This document shows positions 7,725-16,440 of a DNA stretch of 64,000 bases, piece after piece. The position numbers and the translations under genes were made by a program. The DNA lies in NCBI RefSeq assembly GCF_000377645.1, contig NZ_KB898477.1, forward strand, positions 83,240 to 147,239. The letters run 5' to 3'. Numbering within the stretch: position 1 is the first letter of the stretch; each line of letters opens with the position of its first letter. The notes below the pieces were generated by a model that did no database searches, was not told the origin of the DNA, and saw only the letters and a list, made by a program, of their open reading frames with translations. This DNA comes from Thiomonas sp. FB-6. GTDB lineage: Bacteria > Pseudomonadota > Gammaproteobacteria > Burkholderiales > Burkholderiaceae_C.

Positions 7725-8888
7725 TTGAAACCCTTCGCCCGTCTCGCGCTCGGCGCGGCCCTGTGCGCCGCCGCCGTGTCCCCGGCGCTGGCCGACGTGC
7801 ACGTCGGCCTCGTGCTGTCGCTCACCGGCCCCGCGGCCTCGCTGGGCATCCCGGAGAAAAAGACCCTGGACCTGCTGCCGCGGCAGATCGCCGGGCAGAA
7901 GATCGACTACACGGTGCTCGACGACCGCTCCGATCCCACCGAGGCCGTGAAGGACACGCGCCAGCTGATCGACGTGGACAAGGTCGCGCTGGTCATCGGC
8001 GCGTCCACCACGCCCAGCTCGCTGGCCATGGTGGACGTGGTGGGCCAGGCCGGGGTGCCGAACATTTCGCTGGCCTCGGGCAAGAGCATCGTGTTCCCGG
8101 TGCAGGGTCCCCGCCAGTACGTGTTCAACTCGGTGCAGACCACCGGGCTCATGGCGCAATCCACCGCGCAGTACATGGCGCAGCACGGGGTGCGCAAGGT
8201 GGCCTTCATCGGCTTCGCCAACGCGCTGGGCGAGGACTGGCTGCAGAACTTCGGCACCGAGGCCAAGAAGGTGGGCATCGACATCGTCGACGTCGAGCGC
8301 TTCGAGCCCACCGCCACCTCGGTCACCGGCGAGGTGCTGCACATCCTGGCGGCCAAGCCGCAGGCGGTGCTGATCGCCGCCTCCGGAACCCCGGCGGCGT
8401 TGCCCGAGCGCGAGCTCAGGAAGGTGGGGTACAAGGGGCAGATCTACCAGACCCACGGCGTGGCCAACCCGGACTTCCTGCGGGTGTGCGGCGCTGACTG
8501 CGACGGCACGCTGCTGTCGCTGTCGCCCGGAGTGGTGGCGCGCCAGCTGCCCGAGTCGAGCCCGATCAAGGCCTCCGCCATGCGCTACGCGCAGGCTTAC
8601 GAGGGGGCCTACGGGCGCCACACGCTGTCGCAGTTCAGCGTGGGGGCCTGGGACGCCGGCGTCATGATGGAGCAGGCCATCCCGGTGGCACTCCGGCACG
8701 CCAGCCCGCAGGACCTGCCGGCCTTCCGCAAGGCCCTGCGCGATGCGCTGGAGGGCCTGCACGGCGTGGCGGGCGCGCAGGGCGTCTACGACATGGGCCC
8801 GGCCAACCACAACGGGCTGGATGAGCGCGCGGTGGCGGTGGCGCAGATCCGCGGCGGCGCCTGGAAGCTGATCCGCTACGGCAAGTAG
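7725..8888 (+). CDS. ABC-transporter periplasmic binding protein, branched-chain amino acid (LivK/HAAT) type
   Basis: An exported ligand-binding protein of the type I periplasmic-binding fold. After a cleavable signal peptide (about residues 1-24, ending SPALA) the mature chain begins DVHVGLVLSLTGPAASLG, the standard opening of the LivK-like family, and keeps the two-lobe pattern including KVAFIGF and DGTLLSLSPG. The start is a TTG at 7725 preceded by GAGGAGAT; no ATG gives a signal peptide. Length 387 is normal. No permease or ATPase genes lie nearby, so it must use a transporter encoded elsewhere. It shares an operator-like dyad with the P450 promoter, hinting that its ligand is a P450 substrate or related acid. 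Confidence 0.88.
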   Translation: MKPFARLALGAALCAAAVSPALADVHVGLVLSLTGPAASLGIPEKKTLDLLPRQIAGQKIDYTVLDDRSDPTEAVKDTRQLIDVDKVALVIGASTTPSSLAMVDVVGQAGVPNISLASGKSIVFPVQGPRQYVFNSVQTTGLMAQSTAQYMAQHGVRKVAFIGFANALGEDWLQNFGTEAKKVGIDIVDVERFEPTATSVTGEVLHILAAKPQAVLIAASGTPAALPERELRKVGYKGQIYQTHGVANPDFLRVCGADCDGTLLSLSPGVVARQLPESSPIKASAMRYAQAYEGAYGRHTLSQFSVGAWDAGVMMEQAIPVALRHASPQDLPAFRKALRDALEGLHGVAGAQGVYDMGPANHNGLDERAVAVAQIRGGAWKLIRYGK

Positions 8889-8894
8889 GACGGG

Positions 8895-8916
8895 GGCGCC
8901 CGGGCGACCGGGCGCC
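8895..8916. terminator. Bidirectional hairpin between convergent genes
   Basis: A 9-bp perfect stem (GGCGCCCGG / CCGGGCGCC) with a four-base loop lies seven bases beyond the stop of the binding-protein gene and eight bases from the end of the convergent dehydratase gene. It has no T tract but its position fits a shared terminator. Confidence 0.5.
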
Positions 8917-8923
8917 AGGCCCC

Positions 8924-10270
8924 TCAGGCTTCCGTGAGGATGTCGCGCCCGGCGTCCAGGTAGGCCCGCATCTGTTCCTCGGGAACCATGCCGCCGCCGG
9001 TCGCCCAGGCCAGGTGGGTGGCGCAGGGTGCCGACTCCGGCAGGCGCGTGCAGGCGGCGAAACCCGCCAGCGCCGACGGCTCCAGGCGCAGGCCTTCGCT
9101 GCGGTCCAGCAGCGCCAGCAAGGCCAGCATCTCCTCGTCGCTCACGGTGCAGTAGCCGTCGACCAGGTGCTGCACGGTGCGCCCCACGAAGGCCGAGGCA
9201 CGGCCCACGGCGAGGCCGTCGGCGATGGTTCTGTTGTCGATGCCGAAGTCCTGCACCGACACCGCATCGTGCAGTCCCGTGTACACGCCCAGCAGCATGC
9301 AGGGCGAGTGCGTGGGCTCGGCGAACAGGCAGTGCACGGCGTCGCCGAAGGCCAGCTTCAGCCCGAAGGCCAGGCCGCCGGGGGCGCCGCCGACGCCGCA
9401 GGGCAGATGCACCCAAAGCGGATGCTCGGCGTCCACGAGCACGCCGGCCTCGTCGAGCTGGCGCCGCAGACGCCGCGCGGCCACCGCGTAACCCAGGAAC
9501 AGCTGGCGCGAGTTCTCGTCGTCCACGAAGTGGCAGCGCGCATCGGCGGCGGCCTCGCGCCGGCCTTCGCCCACCGCGGCGCTGTAGTCGCTGGCGTGTT
9601 CCACCACCCGCACGCCGCGCTCGCGCAGCAGGCGCTTTTTCCAGTCGCGGGCGTCCGCCGACATGTGCACGCTGACCTGGAAGCCCAGCGCCGCGCCGAC
9701 GATGCCGATGGACAGGCCGAGGTTTCCGGTGGAGGCCACCGCGATGCGGTGGGCGGCGAAGAGTTCGCGCGCCGCGGGGCCGTCCAGCAGCGCGTAGTCG
9801 TCGTCCACGCGCAGCAGCCCCGCCGCCAGCGCCAGGCTCTCGGCGTGCTGCAGCACTTCGTGGATGCCTCCGCGCGCCTTCACCGATCCGGAGATCGGCA
9901 GGTGGCTGTCCAGTTTGACCCACAGTTCGCCATGGTGGGGGGCGCCGTGGCGAGCGCGCAGGGCCTCGCGCATGGCGGGCAGGCGGCGCAGCGGGGATTC
10001 GATCAGGCCGTGCGCGGCTGCGGTCTCGGGAAACACGCGCTGCACCCAGGGCGCGAAGCGCTGCAGGCGCCGTGCCGCCTCGTCCACGTCGGCCTCGCCG
10101 AGGCCGCAGCCGGCGAGCGCCCGCGCGGCCGGCTGCACGGCCGGGTTGAACCAGCTGATTTCGCGCAGCGCGAGCAGATCGCGCAGCAGCGGGTGGCTGT
10201 GCAGCCAGTCCTCGAGGCCGCGCCCGGCGACCGTGGTCTGGCGCGGACGGTTCTGCGTGGTGGGGTTCAT
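8924..10270 (-). CDS. dsdA: D-serine ammonia-lyase (D-serine dehydratase) family PLP enzyme
   Basis: A fold-type II pyridoxal-phosphate enzyme that converts D-serine to pyruvate and ammonia. The cofactor lysine is Lys131 in [11 protein letters not shown], the phosphate-binding loop is CGVGGAPGG, and the N-terminal region resembles DsdA rather than the eukaryotic-type D-serine dehydratase. The 448-residue length is normal for DsdA. It lies downstream of a GntR regulator on the same strand with a 55-base gap and probably shares its transcript. Divergently placed are genes for an MmgE/PrpD protein and an isopropylmalate-dehydrogenase-like enzyme, which are unusual company; the true substrate may be a related beta-hydroxy amino acid. 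Confidence 0.88.
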   Translation of the reverse strand: MNPTTQNRPRQTTVAGRGLEDWLHSHPLLRDLLALREISWFNPAVQPAARALAGCGLGEADVDEAARRLQRFAPWVQRVFPETAAAHGLIESPLRRLPAMREALRARHGAPHHGELWVKLDSHLPISGSVKARGGIHEVLQHAESLALAAGLLRVDDDYALLDGPAARELFAAHRIAVASTGNLGLSIGIVGAALGFQVSVHMSADARDWKKRLLRERGVRVVEHASDYSAAVGEGRREAAADARCHFVDDENSRQLFLGYAVAARRLRRQLDEAGVLVDAEHPLWVHLPCGVGGAPGGLAFGLKLAFGDAVHCLFAEPTHSPCMLLGVYTGLHDAVSVQDFGIDNRTIADGLAVGRASAFVGRTVQHLVDGYCTVSDEEMLALLALLDRSEGLRLEPSALAGFAACTRLPESAPCATHLAWATGGGMVPEEQMRAYLDAGRDILTEA

Positions 10271-10325
10271 CAGGCTTGATCCATCAAGCGGGATTCATCC
10301 GGCATGGAGCATGCGCCGGCATGGG

Positions 10326-10997
10326 TCAGGGCGCGGTCACCGCCACCAGGCGCTGGTAGCCGTGCCCGACGTGGGCGCGCATGGTGGCGGCCGCGCGCTC
10401 GGGATCGTGCGTGGCCAGCGCGTCGACGATCGCGCGGTGCTCGTCCTGCGAGGCCTGGCTCTCGTGGGTGACGGAGAAGTAGCGCCGGCGCAGCAGATGC
10501 ATGCGGTCGATCACGCGGCGGTAGAACTCCAGCAGGGTGGCGTTGCCCGTCATCTCCACGATGCGGTCGTGGAAATCGATGTTCAACGAGAAGTACAGGG
10601 TCATGTCGCCTCGCGCCGCCGTCTCGTCCAGGCGCTTGAGCAGGGTGCGCAGTTCCTTGAGCTGTGGGTCGCCGACCCGCGGCGCCAGCAGGCGGCCGGT
10701 GGCCTCGTCCAGCGCGGCGCGCAGTTCGTAGAGCTCGCGTGCCTCGGTCTCGCCGATCTCGCGCACGAACACGCCGCGGTTCTTCTCCAGCTTGACCAGG
10801 CCCGCGGCCTCCAGGCCCCGGAAGGCCTCGCGGATGGGAGCGCGGCTGACCTTGAAGTGCTGAGCGAAGATCATTTCGTTGAGCTTGTCCCCGGCCGCCA
10901 GTTCGCCGGTCTTGATCAGACGCAGGATCTCTTCGCGCACCAGGTCGGACACCGAACGCGTCTGCAGGATCTGGAGCTTGCTGAGGGCTGTGGTCAT
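10326..10997 (-). CDS. GntR-family transcriptional regulator (FadR/FCD subgroup)
   Basis: A 223-residue regulator with an N-terminal winged helix-turn-helix (about residues 10-75, including the VSRAPIREAFRGLEAAGLV recognition region) and an all-helical FCD ligand-binding domain (about 85-215) with the metal-binding-type histidines IDFHDRI, DEHRAIVDA and AHVGHG. Such domains usually bind small organic acids. The ATG at 10997 has GGAAG just upstream; the reading frame stays open further upstream without family character. The gene is divergent from mmgE/prpD, and a 14-base palindrome lies in the shared intergenic region. Confidence 0.88.
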   Translation of the reverse strand: MTTALSKLQILQTRSVSDLVREEILRLIKTGELAAGDKLNEMIFAQHFKVSRAPIREAFRGLEAAGLVKLEKNRGVFVREIGETEARELYELRAALDEATGRLLAPRVGDPQLKELRTLLKRLDETAARGDMTLYFSLNIDFHDRIVEMTGNATLLEFYRRVIDRMHLLRRRYFSVTHESQASQDEHRAIVDALATHDPERAAATMRAHVGHGYQRLVAVTAP

Positions 10998-11084
10998 GCA
11001 CTTCCTTGGGGTCTTCCGGGGCGCTCCCGGGAGTGTGCGAATCGTAGCGTGAAGGCACTCGACCATGCTGCAAGGTTCATGTAG

Positions 11085-11098
11085 GATTGTCGACAATC
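11085..11098. promoter_or_regulatory. Probable GntR operator (14-base perfect palindrome)
   Basis: GATTGTCGACAATC is a perfect palindrome located 30 bases upstream of the MmgE/PrpD start and 87 bases upstream of the divergent gntR start. A further partial half-site (CGACAA) follows immediately. FCD-type GntR proteins usually bind short palindromes of the TTGT-N-ACAA kind in their own divergent intergenic regions, so this is a good candidate site for the adjacent regulator. Confidence 0.6.
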
Positions 11099-11127
11099 GA
11101 CAAAATGCCCTGCAGGAGGCCCCGCCC

Positions 11128-12486
11128 ATGTCCCATCCGTCCGAGCCGTCCCATGCCGTCACCTCCAGGCTGGCGGCCTACCTCGTGGGGGCGCGCCCCG
11201 AAGCACTGCCCGCCGCGGTGCGCGAGGAGGCGGTGCGCACCTTCGTCAACTGGGTCGGCTGCGCGGTGGGTGGGTCGCGCCACGAAGCGGTGGACGCCGC
11301 GCTGGAAGCGTTGGGGCCCTTTTCCGGCCCGCCGCGCGCCAGCGTGCTGGGCCGCTCCGAGCGCGTCGATCCCTTGCTCGCCTCGCTGCTCAACGGCATC
11401 AGCTCGCACGTGTTCGACTTCGACGATACCCACCTGCGCACGGTGATCCACCCGGCCGGTCCGGTAGCCAGCGCCTTGCTGGCCTTCGCCGAGCACCAGC
11501 CGGTGCGTGGGGAGGACTTCCTGCACGCGCTGGTGCTGGGCGTGGAGGTCGAATGCCGCATCGGAAACGCCGTGTTCCCGGCGCATTACGACATCGGCTG
11601 GCACATCACCGGCAGCGCCGGCGTGTTCGGCGCGGCCGCCGCGGTGGGCAAGCTGCTGGAGCTCGACGCCACGCGCATGGCCTGGGCGCTGGGCCTGGCC
11701 GCCACCCAGCCGGTGGGCCTGCGCGAGATGTTCGGCTCGATGACCAAGAGCTTCCATCCGGGGCGCGCGGCGCAGAACGGCATGACCGCGGCACTGCTGG
11801 CCGCGCGCGGCTACACCAGCTCCGAGCAGGCGCTGGAGGCGCCGCGCGGCTGGCTCAACGTGCTCAGCGCCAGCCACGATGCGCGCGAGATCACCGAGGG
11901 CCTGGGCGAGCATTACGAAATCTCGGTGAACAGCTACAAGCCCTTCGCCTGCGGCATCGTGATCCACCCGGTGATCGACGCCTGCCTGCAGTTGCGCGAA
12001 CGCGAGCGCCTCGATGCAGGGGCGCTGCGCGCGGTGCGCCTGCGCGTGCACCCGCTGGTGCTCGAACTCACCGGCAAGACCGAGCCGCGCAGCGGACTGG
12101 AAGGCAAGTTCAGCGTGTTCCATGCCGCGGCGGTGGCGCTGATCGAGGGCGATGGAGGCGAGCGCCAGTTCAGCGACCGCGCCGTGCTCGACCCGGCCGT
12201 GGTCGCGCTGCGCAGCCGTGTCAGCGCCAGCATCGACCCCGGGCTGCAGGCCGACGCAGCGCGGGTCGAGATCGAATTCGACGACGGTCGCAGGCTCGAG
12301 CTGCACGTGGAGCATGCCATCGGCAGCAAGCACCGCCCGATGAGCAACACCGATCTGGAGCGCAAGTTCCTCGGCCTCGGCGAGGACGTGCTCGGCCAGG
12401 CGCGCAGCCGGCGCCTGCTCGACGCCTGCTGGAGCGTCGAGCACGTGGAAGACGTCGCGGCCATCGCCGCGGCAGCGCGGACGTAG
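11128..12486 (+). CDS. MmgE/PrpD family protein (2-methylcitrate dehydratase-like)
   Basis: A 452-residue member of the MmgE/PrpD fold, a family of dehydratases, decarboxylases and epimerases acting on tricarboxylic or related acids (2-methylcitrate dehydratase, cis-aconitate decarboxylase, iminodisuccinate epimerase). Family landmarks are NGISSHVFDFDD, the GWHITGSAGVFGAAAAVG region, the MTKSFHPGRAAQNG segment and the closing SVEHVEDV. The ATG at 11128 has the strong Shine-Dalgarno GCAGGAGGC. It starts a four-gene run (MFS, beta-decarboxylating dehydrogenase, MFS). No other prp genes (prpB, prpC) are present, so propionate catabolism is unlikely; the substrate is unknown. Confidence 0.82.
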   Translation: MSHPSEPSHAVTSRLAAYLVGARPEALPAAVREEAVRTFVNWVGCAVGGSRHEAVDAALEALGPFSGPPRASVLGRSERVDPLLASLLNGISSHVFDFDDTHLRTVIHPAGPVASALLAFAEHQPVRGEDFLHALVLGVEVECRIGNAVFPAHYDIGWHITGSAGVFGAAAAVGKLLELDATRMAWALGLAATQPVGLREMFGSMTKSFHPGRAAQNGMTAALLAARGYTSSEQALEAPRGWLNVLSASHDAREITEGLGEHYEISVNSYKPFACGIVIHPVIDACLQLRERERLDAGALRAVRLRVHPLVLELTGKTEPRSGLEGKFSVFHAAAVALIEGDGGERQFSDRAVLDPAVVALRSRVSASIDPGLQADAARVEIEFDDGRRLELHVEHAIGSKHRPMSNTDLERKFLGLGEDVLGQARSRRLLDACWSVEHVEDVAAIAAAART

Positions 12487-12531
12487 AAGCCGCGCCCAGC
12501 CTTTTCCCCTACAACGACAGGAGACGAACCC

Positions 12532-13935
12532 ATGAATGCTGCAAGCGGCGCGCCCCGGCGCGCGGGACCGAACGTACTGGCACGTATCGATCGATTGCCT
12601 CCCTCGCGCTACCTGGTCAGCCTGGTCGGGCGTATCGCATCTGGAGGCTGGTTCGAGTTCTACGAGCTGTTCATGCCTGGGTTCATCGCCGTCGGACTGG
12701 TCAAGTCGGGCATCTACAAGTTCGGCGCGGGCAGCATGTTCGACCCGCGCCTGTTCGCCAGCTTCCTGGCCTCCTTCTTCCTGGGCATGCTGATCAGCAC
12801 CTCGGTGTTCAGCTTCGTATCGGACAGCTCGGGCAGGCGCGCGATCTTCGCGCGCTCGATGATCGTGTACAGCGTCGCCCAGTTCGCGATCGCGCTGCTC
12901 AGCGACCCGGTGCTGATCAACGTGGCGCGCTTCGTCGCCGGCCTGGCCGTGGGCATGCAGCTGATCAACAACGACAGCTACGTGACCGAGCTGGTGCCGC
13001 GCGCGCGCCGCGGGCAGTACATGTCCATGTCCTTCATCTTCATTCTCACGGCCATCCCGGTGTCGGCCCTGCTAGCCGCGCTGCTGGTGCCGCATGCGCC
13101 GCTGGGCATCCAGGGCTGGCGCTGGGTGGTGGCCATCGGCGCTGCCAGCGGCATCGTCGTGCTGTTCGTGCAGAAGGGTCTGCCCGAATCCCCGCGCTGG
13201 CTGGAGGTGCACGGCCGCCTGGACGAGGCCGAGCGGGTCGTGGCCGGCATCGAGGCGCGCGTGCAGGCCGAGCTCGGGCGCCCCCTGCCGCCCCCGGCGG
13301 AGGACGTGCCCGAGGCGGAGGCCAACACCGGCCGCTGGAGCGAGATGTTCTCCGGCTTCTACCTGCCGCGCACGATCATGATCTCGATCTTCCAGTTCGC
13401 GCAGACCATCGCCGTGTTCGGCTTCACGGCCTTCGTGCCGCAGTTGCTGATCAAGCAGGGCTTCACCATCGTGCATTCGCTGGAATACACGGCGCTGATC
13501 GTGCTTCTGGCGCCCGTCGGCGCGGCCTGCGCGAGCTACTTTTCCGAGCGCATCGAGCGCAAGTGGCAACTGGTGGGCACGGCCGTATTGATCGGGGTCG
13601 CGGGCATGGGCTTCGCCAGCGGCCACAGCGCGGGCGTGGTGCTGCTGTGCGGCGCGCTGATCGCGCTGGGCAACAACTGGATGATCGCCATCTTCCACCC
13701 CTACGCCGCGGAGTTGTTCCCCACGCGCATCCGGGCCCGCGCGGTCGGATTCACCTTCTCGTGGAGCCGGGTGAGCTCGATTTTCGTCAGCTACTGGGCC
13801 GCCGCGCTGCTCGCCGGCTTCGGCCCGCCCGGAGTGTTCGCGATGATCGGCGCGGCCATGGCCGCCATCGTGATCAGCGTCGGTGCCTTCGGCCCCGCCA
13901 CCAACGGGCGCAGCCTGGAAGTCCTTTCCCCCTGA
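12532..13935 (+). CDS. MFS transporter (metabolite:proton symporter type)
   Basis: A 467-residue major facilitator protein with twelve predicted hydrophobic segments. The loop between helices 2 and 3 carries a relaxed version of the family motif (DSSGRRAIF), and a cytoplasmic central loop at about residues 225-275 links the two halves, with LPESPRWLE as in sugar- and organic-acid-porter groups. GGAGACG precedes the ATG. Its position between an MmgE/PrpD enzyme and a beta-decarboxylating dehydrogenase suggests uptake of their shared organic-acid substrate. Confidence 0.85.
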   Translation: MNAASGAPRRAGPNVLARIDRLPPSRYLVSLVGRIASGGWFEFYELFMPGFIAVGLVKSGIYKFGAGSMFDPRLFASFLASFFLGMLISTSVFSFVSDSSGRRAIFARSMIVYSVAQFAIALLSDPVLINVARFVAGLAVGMQLINNDSYVTELVPRARRGQYMSMSFIFILTAIPVSALLAALLVPHAPLGIQGWRWVVAIGAASGIVVLFVQKGLPESPRWLEVHGRLDEAERVVAGIEARVQAELGRPLPPPAEDVPEAEANTGRWSEMFSGFYLPRTIMISIFQFAQTIAVFGFTAFVPQLLIKQGFTIVHSLEYTALIVLLAPVGAACASYFSERIERKWQLVGTAVLIGVAGMGFASGHSAGVVLLCGALIALGNNWMIAIFHPYAAELFPTRIRARAVGFTFSWSRVSSIFVSYWAAALLAGFGPPGVFAMIGAAMAAIVISVGAFGPATNGRSLEVLSP

Positions 13936-13967
13936 GGCTTTGCATCCATTCGACGAGGTAAGCACAC

Positions 13968-15029
13968 ATGAAAATCGGGATCCTGAACGGCGACGACATC
14001 GGTCACGAAATCGTCCCCGAGACGGTCAAGGTGCTGCGGGCCGCCGCGCAGGCCAGCGGCGTGCCCATCGATTGGGAGCCCATTCCCATCGGGCGCGCGG
14101 CCTATGACCAGCTGGGCACGACCCTGCCGGAGGACACGCTGCAACGCCTGGGCGCGCTGGACGGCTGGATCCTCGGCCCCATCGGGCACATGGCCTATCC
14201 CAAGGTCCCCGAGGCGCCGAACCCGCATCCGATCCTGCGCAAGCACTTCGACCTGTTCGCCAACATCCGCCCGGTGAAGTCCTATCCCACGCTGCCCAGC
14301 GTGCACCAGGACGTGGACCTGGTGATCGTGCGCGAGAACAACGAGGGCTTCCAGCCCGACCGCAACGTGGTCGCCGGCAGCGGCGAATTCCGCCCCACCC
14401 ACGACGTGACCATCTCGGTGCGCGTGATCACGCGCGCCGGATCGTCGAAGGTGGCCCGCGCCGCCTTCGAGCTGGCGCGTTCGCGGCGCGGCCAGCTGAC
14501 CGCGGTGCACAAGGACACGGTGTTCAAGCTCGGCTGCGGCATGTTCGTCGAGGAATGCCGCAAGCTGGCGCCCGAGTTCCCGGACGTGCGTTTCGACGAG
14601 GCCATCGTCGACACTTTCGCCATGCGCCTCGTGATGACCCCGCAGCGCTACGATGTGGTGGTGACGACGAACATGTTCGGGGACATTCTCACGGACGAGG
14701 CCGCCGGCCTGGTGGGCGGCCTGGGCATGGCGCCCGGGCTGTGCGCGGGGCCGACCCATGCGATGGCCCAGGCCACGCACGGCTCGGCGCCGGACATCGC
14801 CGGACGCAACATCGCCAATCCCTACGCCATGATCATGTCCGGCAAGATGCTGCTCGACTGGCTCGGACGCCGCCGCGGCGACGCCGCGGCGGTGGCCGCG
14901 GCCGCTCGCATCGAGCGCGCGGTGGAGCGGGTGATCGCCGAGCGCCGAGCCTTGACCCCCGATCTCGGTGGAAACGGCACGACCCGCGGCATGGGCGACG
15001 CCATCGCGCAGGCGGTGCTGGTGGGTTGA
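13968..15029 (+). CDS. Isocitrate/isopropylmalate dehydrogenase-family protein (beta-decarboxylating type)
   Basis: A 353-residue NAD(P)-dependent 2-hydroxyacid oxidoreductase fold, family of isopropylmalate, homoisocitrate and tartrate dehydrogenases. Seen are the substrate arginine in FANIRPVKS, the catalytic lysine in AVHKDTV, the metal-binding Asp-rich stretch [14 protein letters not shown] and the nucleotide loop [15 protein letters not shown]. Two departures stand out: the opening motif is GDDIGHE rather than GDGIGPE, and the usual catalytic tyrosine in the EG-x-Y segment is replaced ([12 protein letters not shown], Gln129). The change may reflect a different substrate or loss of the decarboxylation step. 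The next MFS gene starts at or near its stop codon. Confidence 0.82.
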   Translation: MKIGILNGDDIGHEIVPETVKVLRAAAQASGVPIDWEPIPIGRAAYDQLGTTLPEDTLQRLGALDGWILGPIGHMAYPKVPEAPNPHPILRKHFDLFANIRPVKSYPTLPSVHQDVDLVIVRENNEGFQPDRNVVAGSGEFRPTHDVTISVRVITRAGSSKVARAAFELARSRRGQLTAVHKDTVFKLGCGMFVEECRKLAPEFPDVRFDEAIVDTFAMRLVMTPQRYDVVVTTNMFGDILTDEAAGLVGGLGMAPGLCAGPTHAMAQATHGSAPDIAGRNIANPYAMIMSGKMLLDWLGRRRGDAAAVAAAARIERAVERVIAERRALTPDLGGNGTTRGMGDAIAQAVLVG

Positions 15030-15091
15030 ACGCGTCACAGGGTCCGCACGCGGCCGCGCCGCAACCATCACCGGGATCCGCCTTCCCCGGC

Positions 15092-16276
15092 ATGGCGCTG
15101 TCGAGCATGCTGCTCGTGCAGACCCTGGCCTCGGCCGCGGCCCTGGCCGTGCCGGCGATCGCCCCTGATGTCGCCGCGACCACGGGGCTGCCCTTGAGCG
15201 CGGTCGGGCTGTACAGCGGCGCGCTGTACGTGGGCGCGATGCTGTCGGCGATCAACGCGGGCCTGCCCGTGCTGCGGCTGGGGGCCATGCGCACGGCGCA
15301 GTGGTGCCTGGGCATCGTCGCCTGCGGCCTGTTGCTGGTGGCGAGCGCGAAGCCCCTGCTGCTGCCCGTGGGCGCCGTGCTGATCGGCATCGGGTACGGA
15401 TCCTCCACCCCCGCCAGCTCGCACCTGTTCGCTTACGAGGTGCCGGCGCGCTGGCGCGGCCTGGTGTTCTCCATCAAGCAGACCGGCGTGCCCCTGGGGG
15501 GCATGCTGGCCGGGGCCTTGCTGCCCAGCGCGGACCAGCGCGTGGGCTGGCGTGTCGCCTTGCCGCTGCTGGCCCTGCTCTGCGTGGCGTGCAGCGGCTT
15601 GCTGCAGCCCTTGCGCGCGCGTTTCGATCGCCATCGCGAAGCCGGGCGGCGCGCCGGGGCCGGCGGGTCGCTGCGCACGCTGCGCATGGTGTGGGCCCAT
15701 GGGCCGATGCGCGAGCTGGCGCTGTCCACGCTGTTCTTCGCGGCCATGCAGGGCAGCCTGGCCACCTACCTCGTGGCGCAGGCGCACGTGGGCGCGGGCA
15801 TGGACCCGGTGCACGCCGGCCTGCTGCTGGCCGGCGCGCAGGCCGCCGGCGTGGTCGGGCGCATCGGCTGGGGCTGGATCAGCGACCACTGGATCCGCCC
15901 GTCGCGCATGCTGGCGCTGCTGGCGCTGGGCATGGGGCTGTGCGCGCTGCTCGCGGGCCTGCTCACTCCGGCCTGGCCGCGGCCTGCGCTGTGGCTGCTG
16001 GCGGTGGCGTTCGGGGCCACCGCCACGGGCTGGAACGGCGTGTACCTGGCCGAGGTGGCGCGCCTGGCGCCTCCCGGCATGGCGGGCGTGCTCACCGGAG
16101 GCACGCTGTTCTTCACCTTCTGCGGGGCCTTCGCCGGGCCTTCGGTGTTCGCCGCCGTGGCCTCGGCCAGCGGGCGCGTGGGCGACGGCTACCTGGCCAT
16201 GGGCAGCGTGCTCGCCGCGCTGGGCCTGCTGCTGTCGTGGCGACACGCAGGCACGATGGCCCGTGGCCGATCGTAG
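15092..16276 (+). CDS. MFS transporter
   Basis: A major facilitator protein of about 394 residues with twelve hydrophobic segments and a short central loop (about residues 185-210). It resembles the cyanate/nitrate-like and oxalate/formate-like groups of compact MFS carriers, though no closer identity can be given. The ATG at 15092 starts just before the first membrane helix. An in-frame TTG at 15026 overlaps the upstream stop codon and would add 22 mainly polar residues; I cannot decide between them. It ends the dehydratase-dehydrogenase cluster, giving that locus two different carriers. Confidence 0.8.
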   Translation: MALSSMLLVQTLASAAALAVPAIAPDVAATTGLPLSAVGLYSGALYVGAMLSAINAGLPVLRLGAMRTAQWCLGIVACGLLLVASAKPLLLPVGAVLIGIGYGSSTPASSHLFAYEVPARWRGLVFSIKQTGVPLGGMLAGALLPSADQRVGWRVALPLLALLCVACSGLLQPLRARFDRHREAGRRAGAGGSLRTLRMVWAHGPMRELALSTLFFAAMQGSLATYLVAQAHVGAGMDPVHAGLLLAGAQAAGVVGRIGWGWISDHWIRPSRMLALLALGMGLCALLAGLLTPAWPRPALWLLAVAFGATATGWNGVYLAEVARLAPPGMAGVLTGGTLFFTFCGAFAGPSVFAAVASASGRVGDGYLAMGSVLAALGLLLSWRHAGTMARGRS

Positions 16277-16297
16277 CCCTGCGGCGCGGGGCGCCGA

Positions 16298-16306
16298 TAC
16301 GTAATA
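16298..16306. promoter_or_regulatory. TACGTAATA motif in the promoter region of the MFS-porin operon
   Basis: The AT-rich stretch 16297-16330 in a 164-base gap contains TACGTAATACTG followed by TTATATAGATCAT. The 8-mer TACGTAAT recurs at 23164 upstream of tctB, on the other side of the two-component gene pair. FixJ/NarL-type regulators often bind short AT-rich sites with TAC or GTA half-sites, so these may be sites for the regulator encoded between them. This is inference from position and a short match. Confidence 0.35.
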
Positions 16307-16440
16307 CTGCTTATATAGATCATGCATAGCAGCTAGTCCGTCCGGCCGCTGGCATGGCGGGCCGGCCTGGCGGAGCATGCAGGCTGGGCGGTGCGTCCAT
16401 GCGCGCGCCCCACACCACACATAACGAGGGGGACCCTTCC

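Noticed and set aside
6843..9923. A 1026-residue minus-strand reading frame across the iclR, binding-protein and dsdA genes
   Set aside because: It overlaps three clear genes in other frames, has no continuous domain and shows only low-complexity composition.
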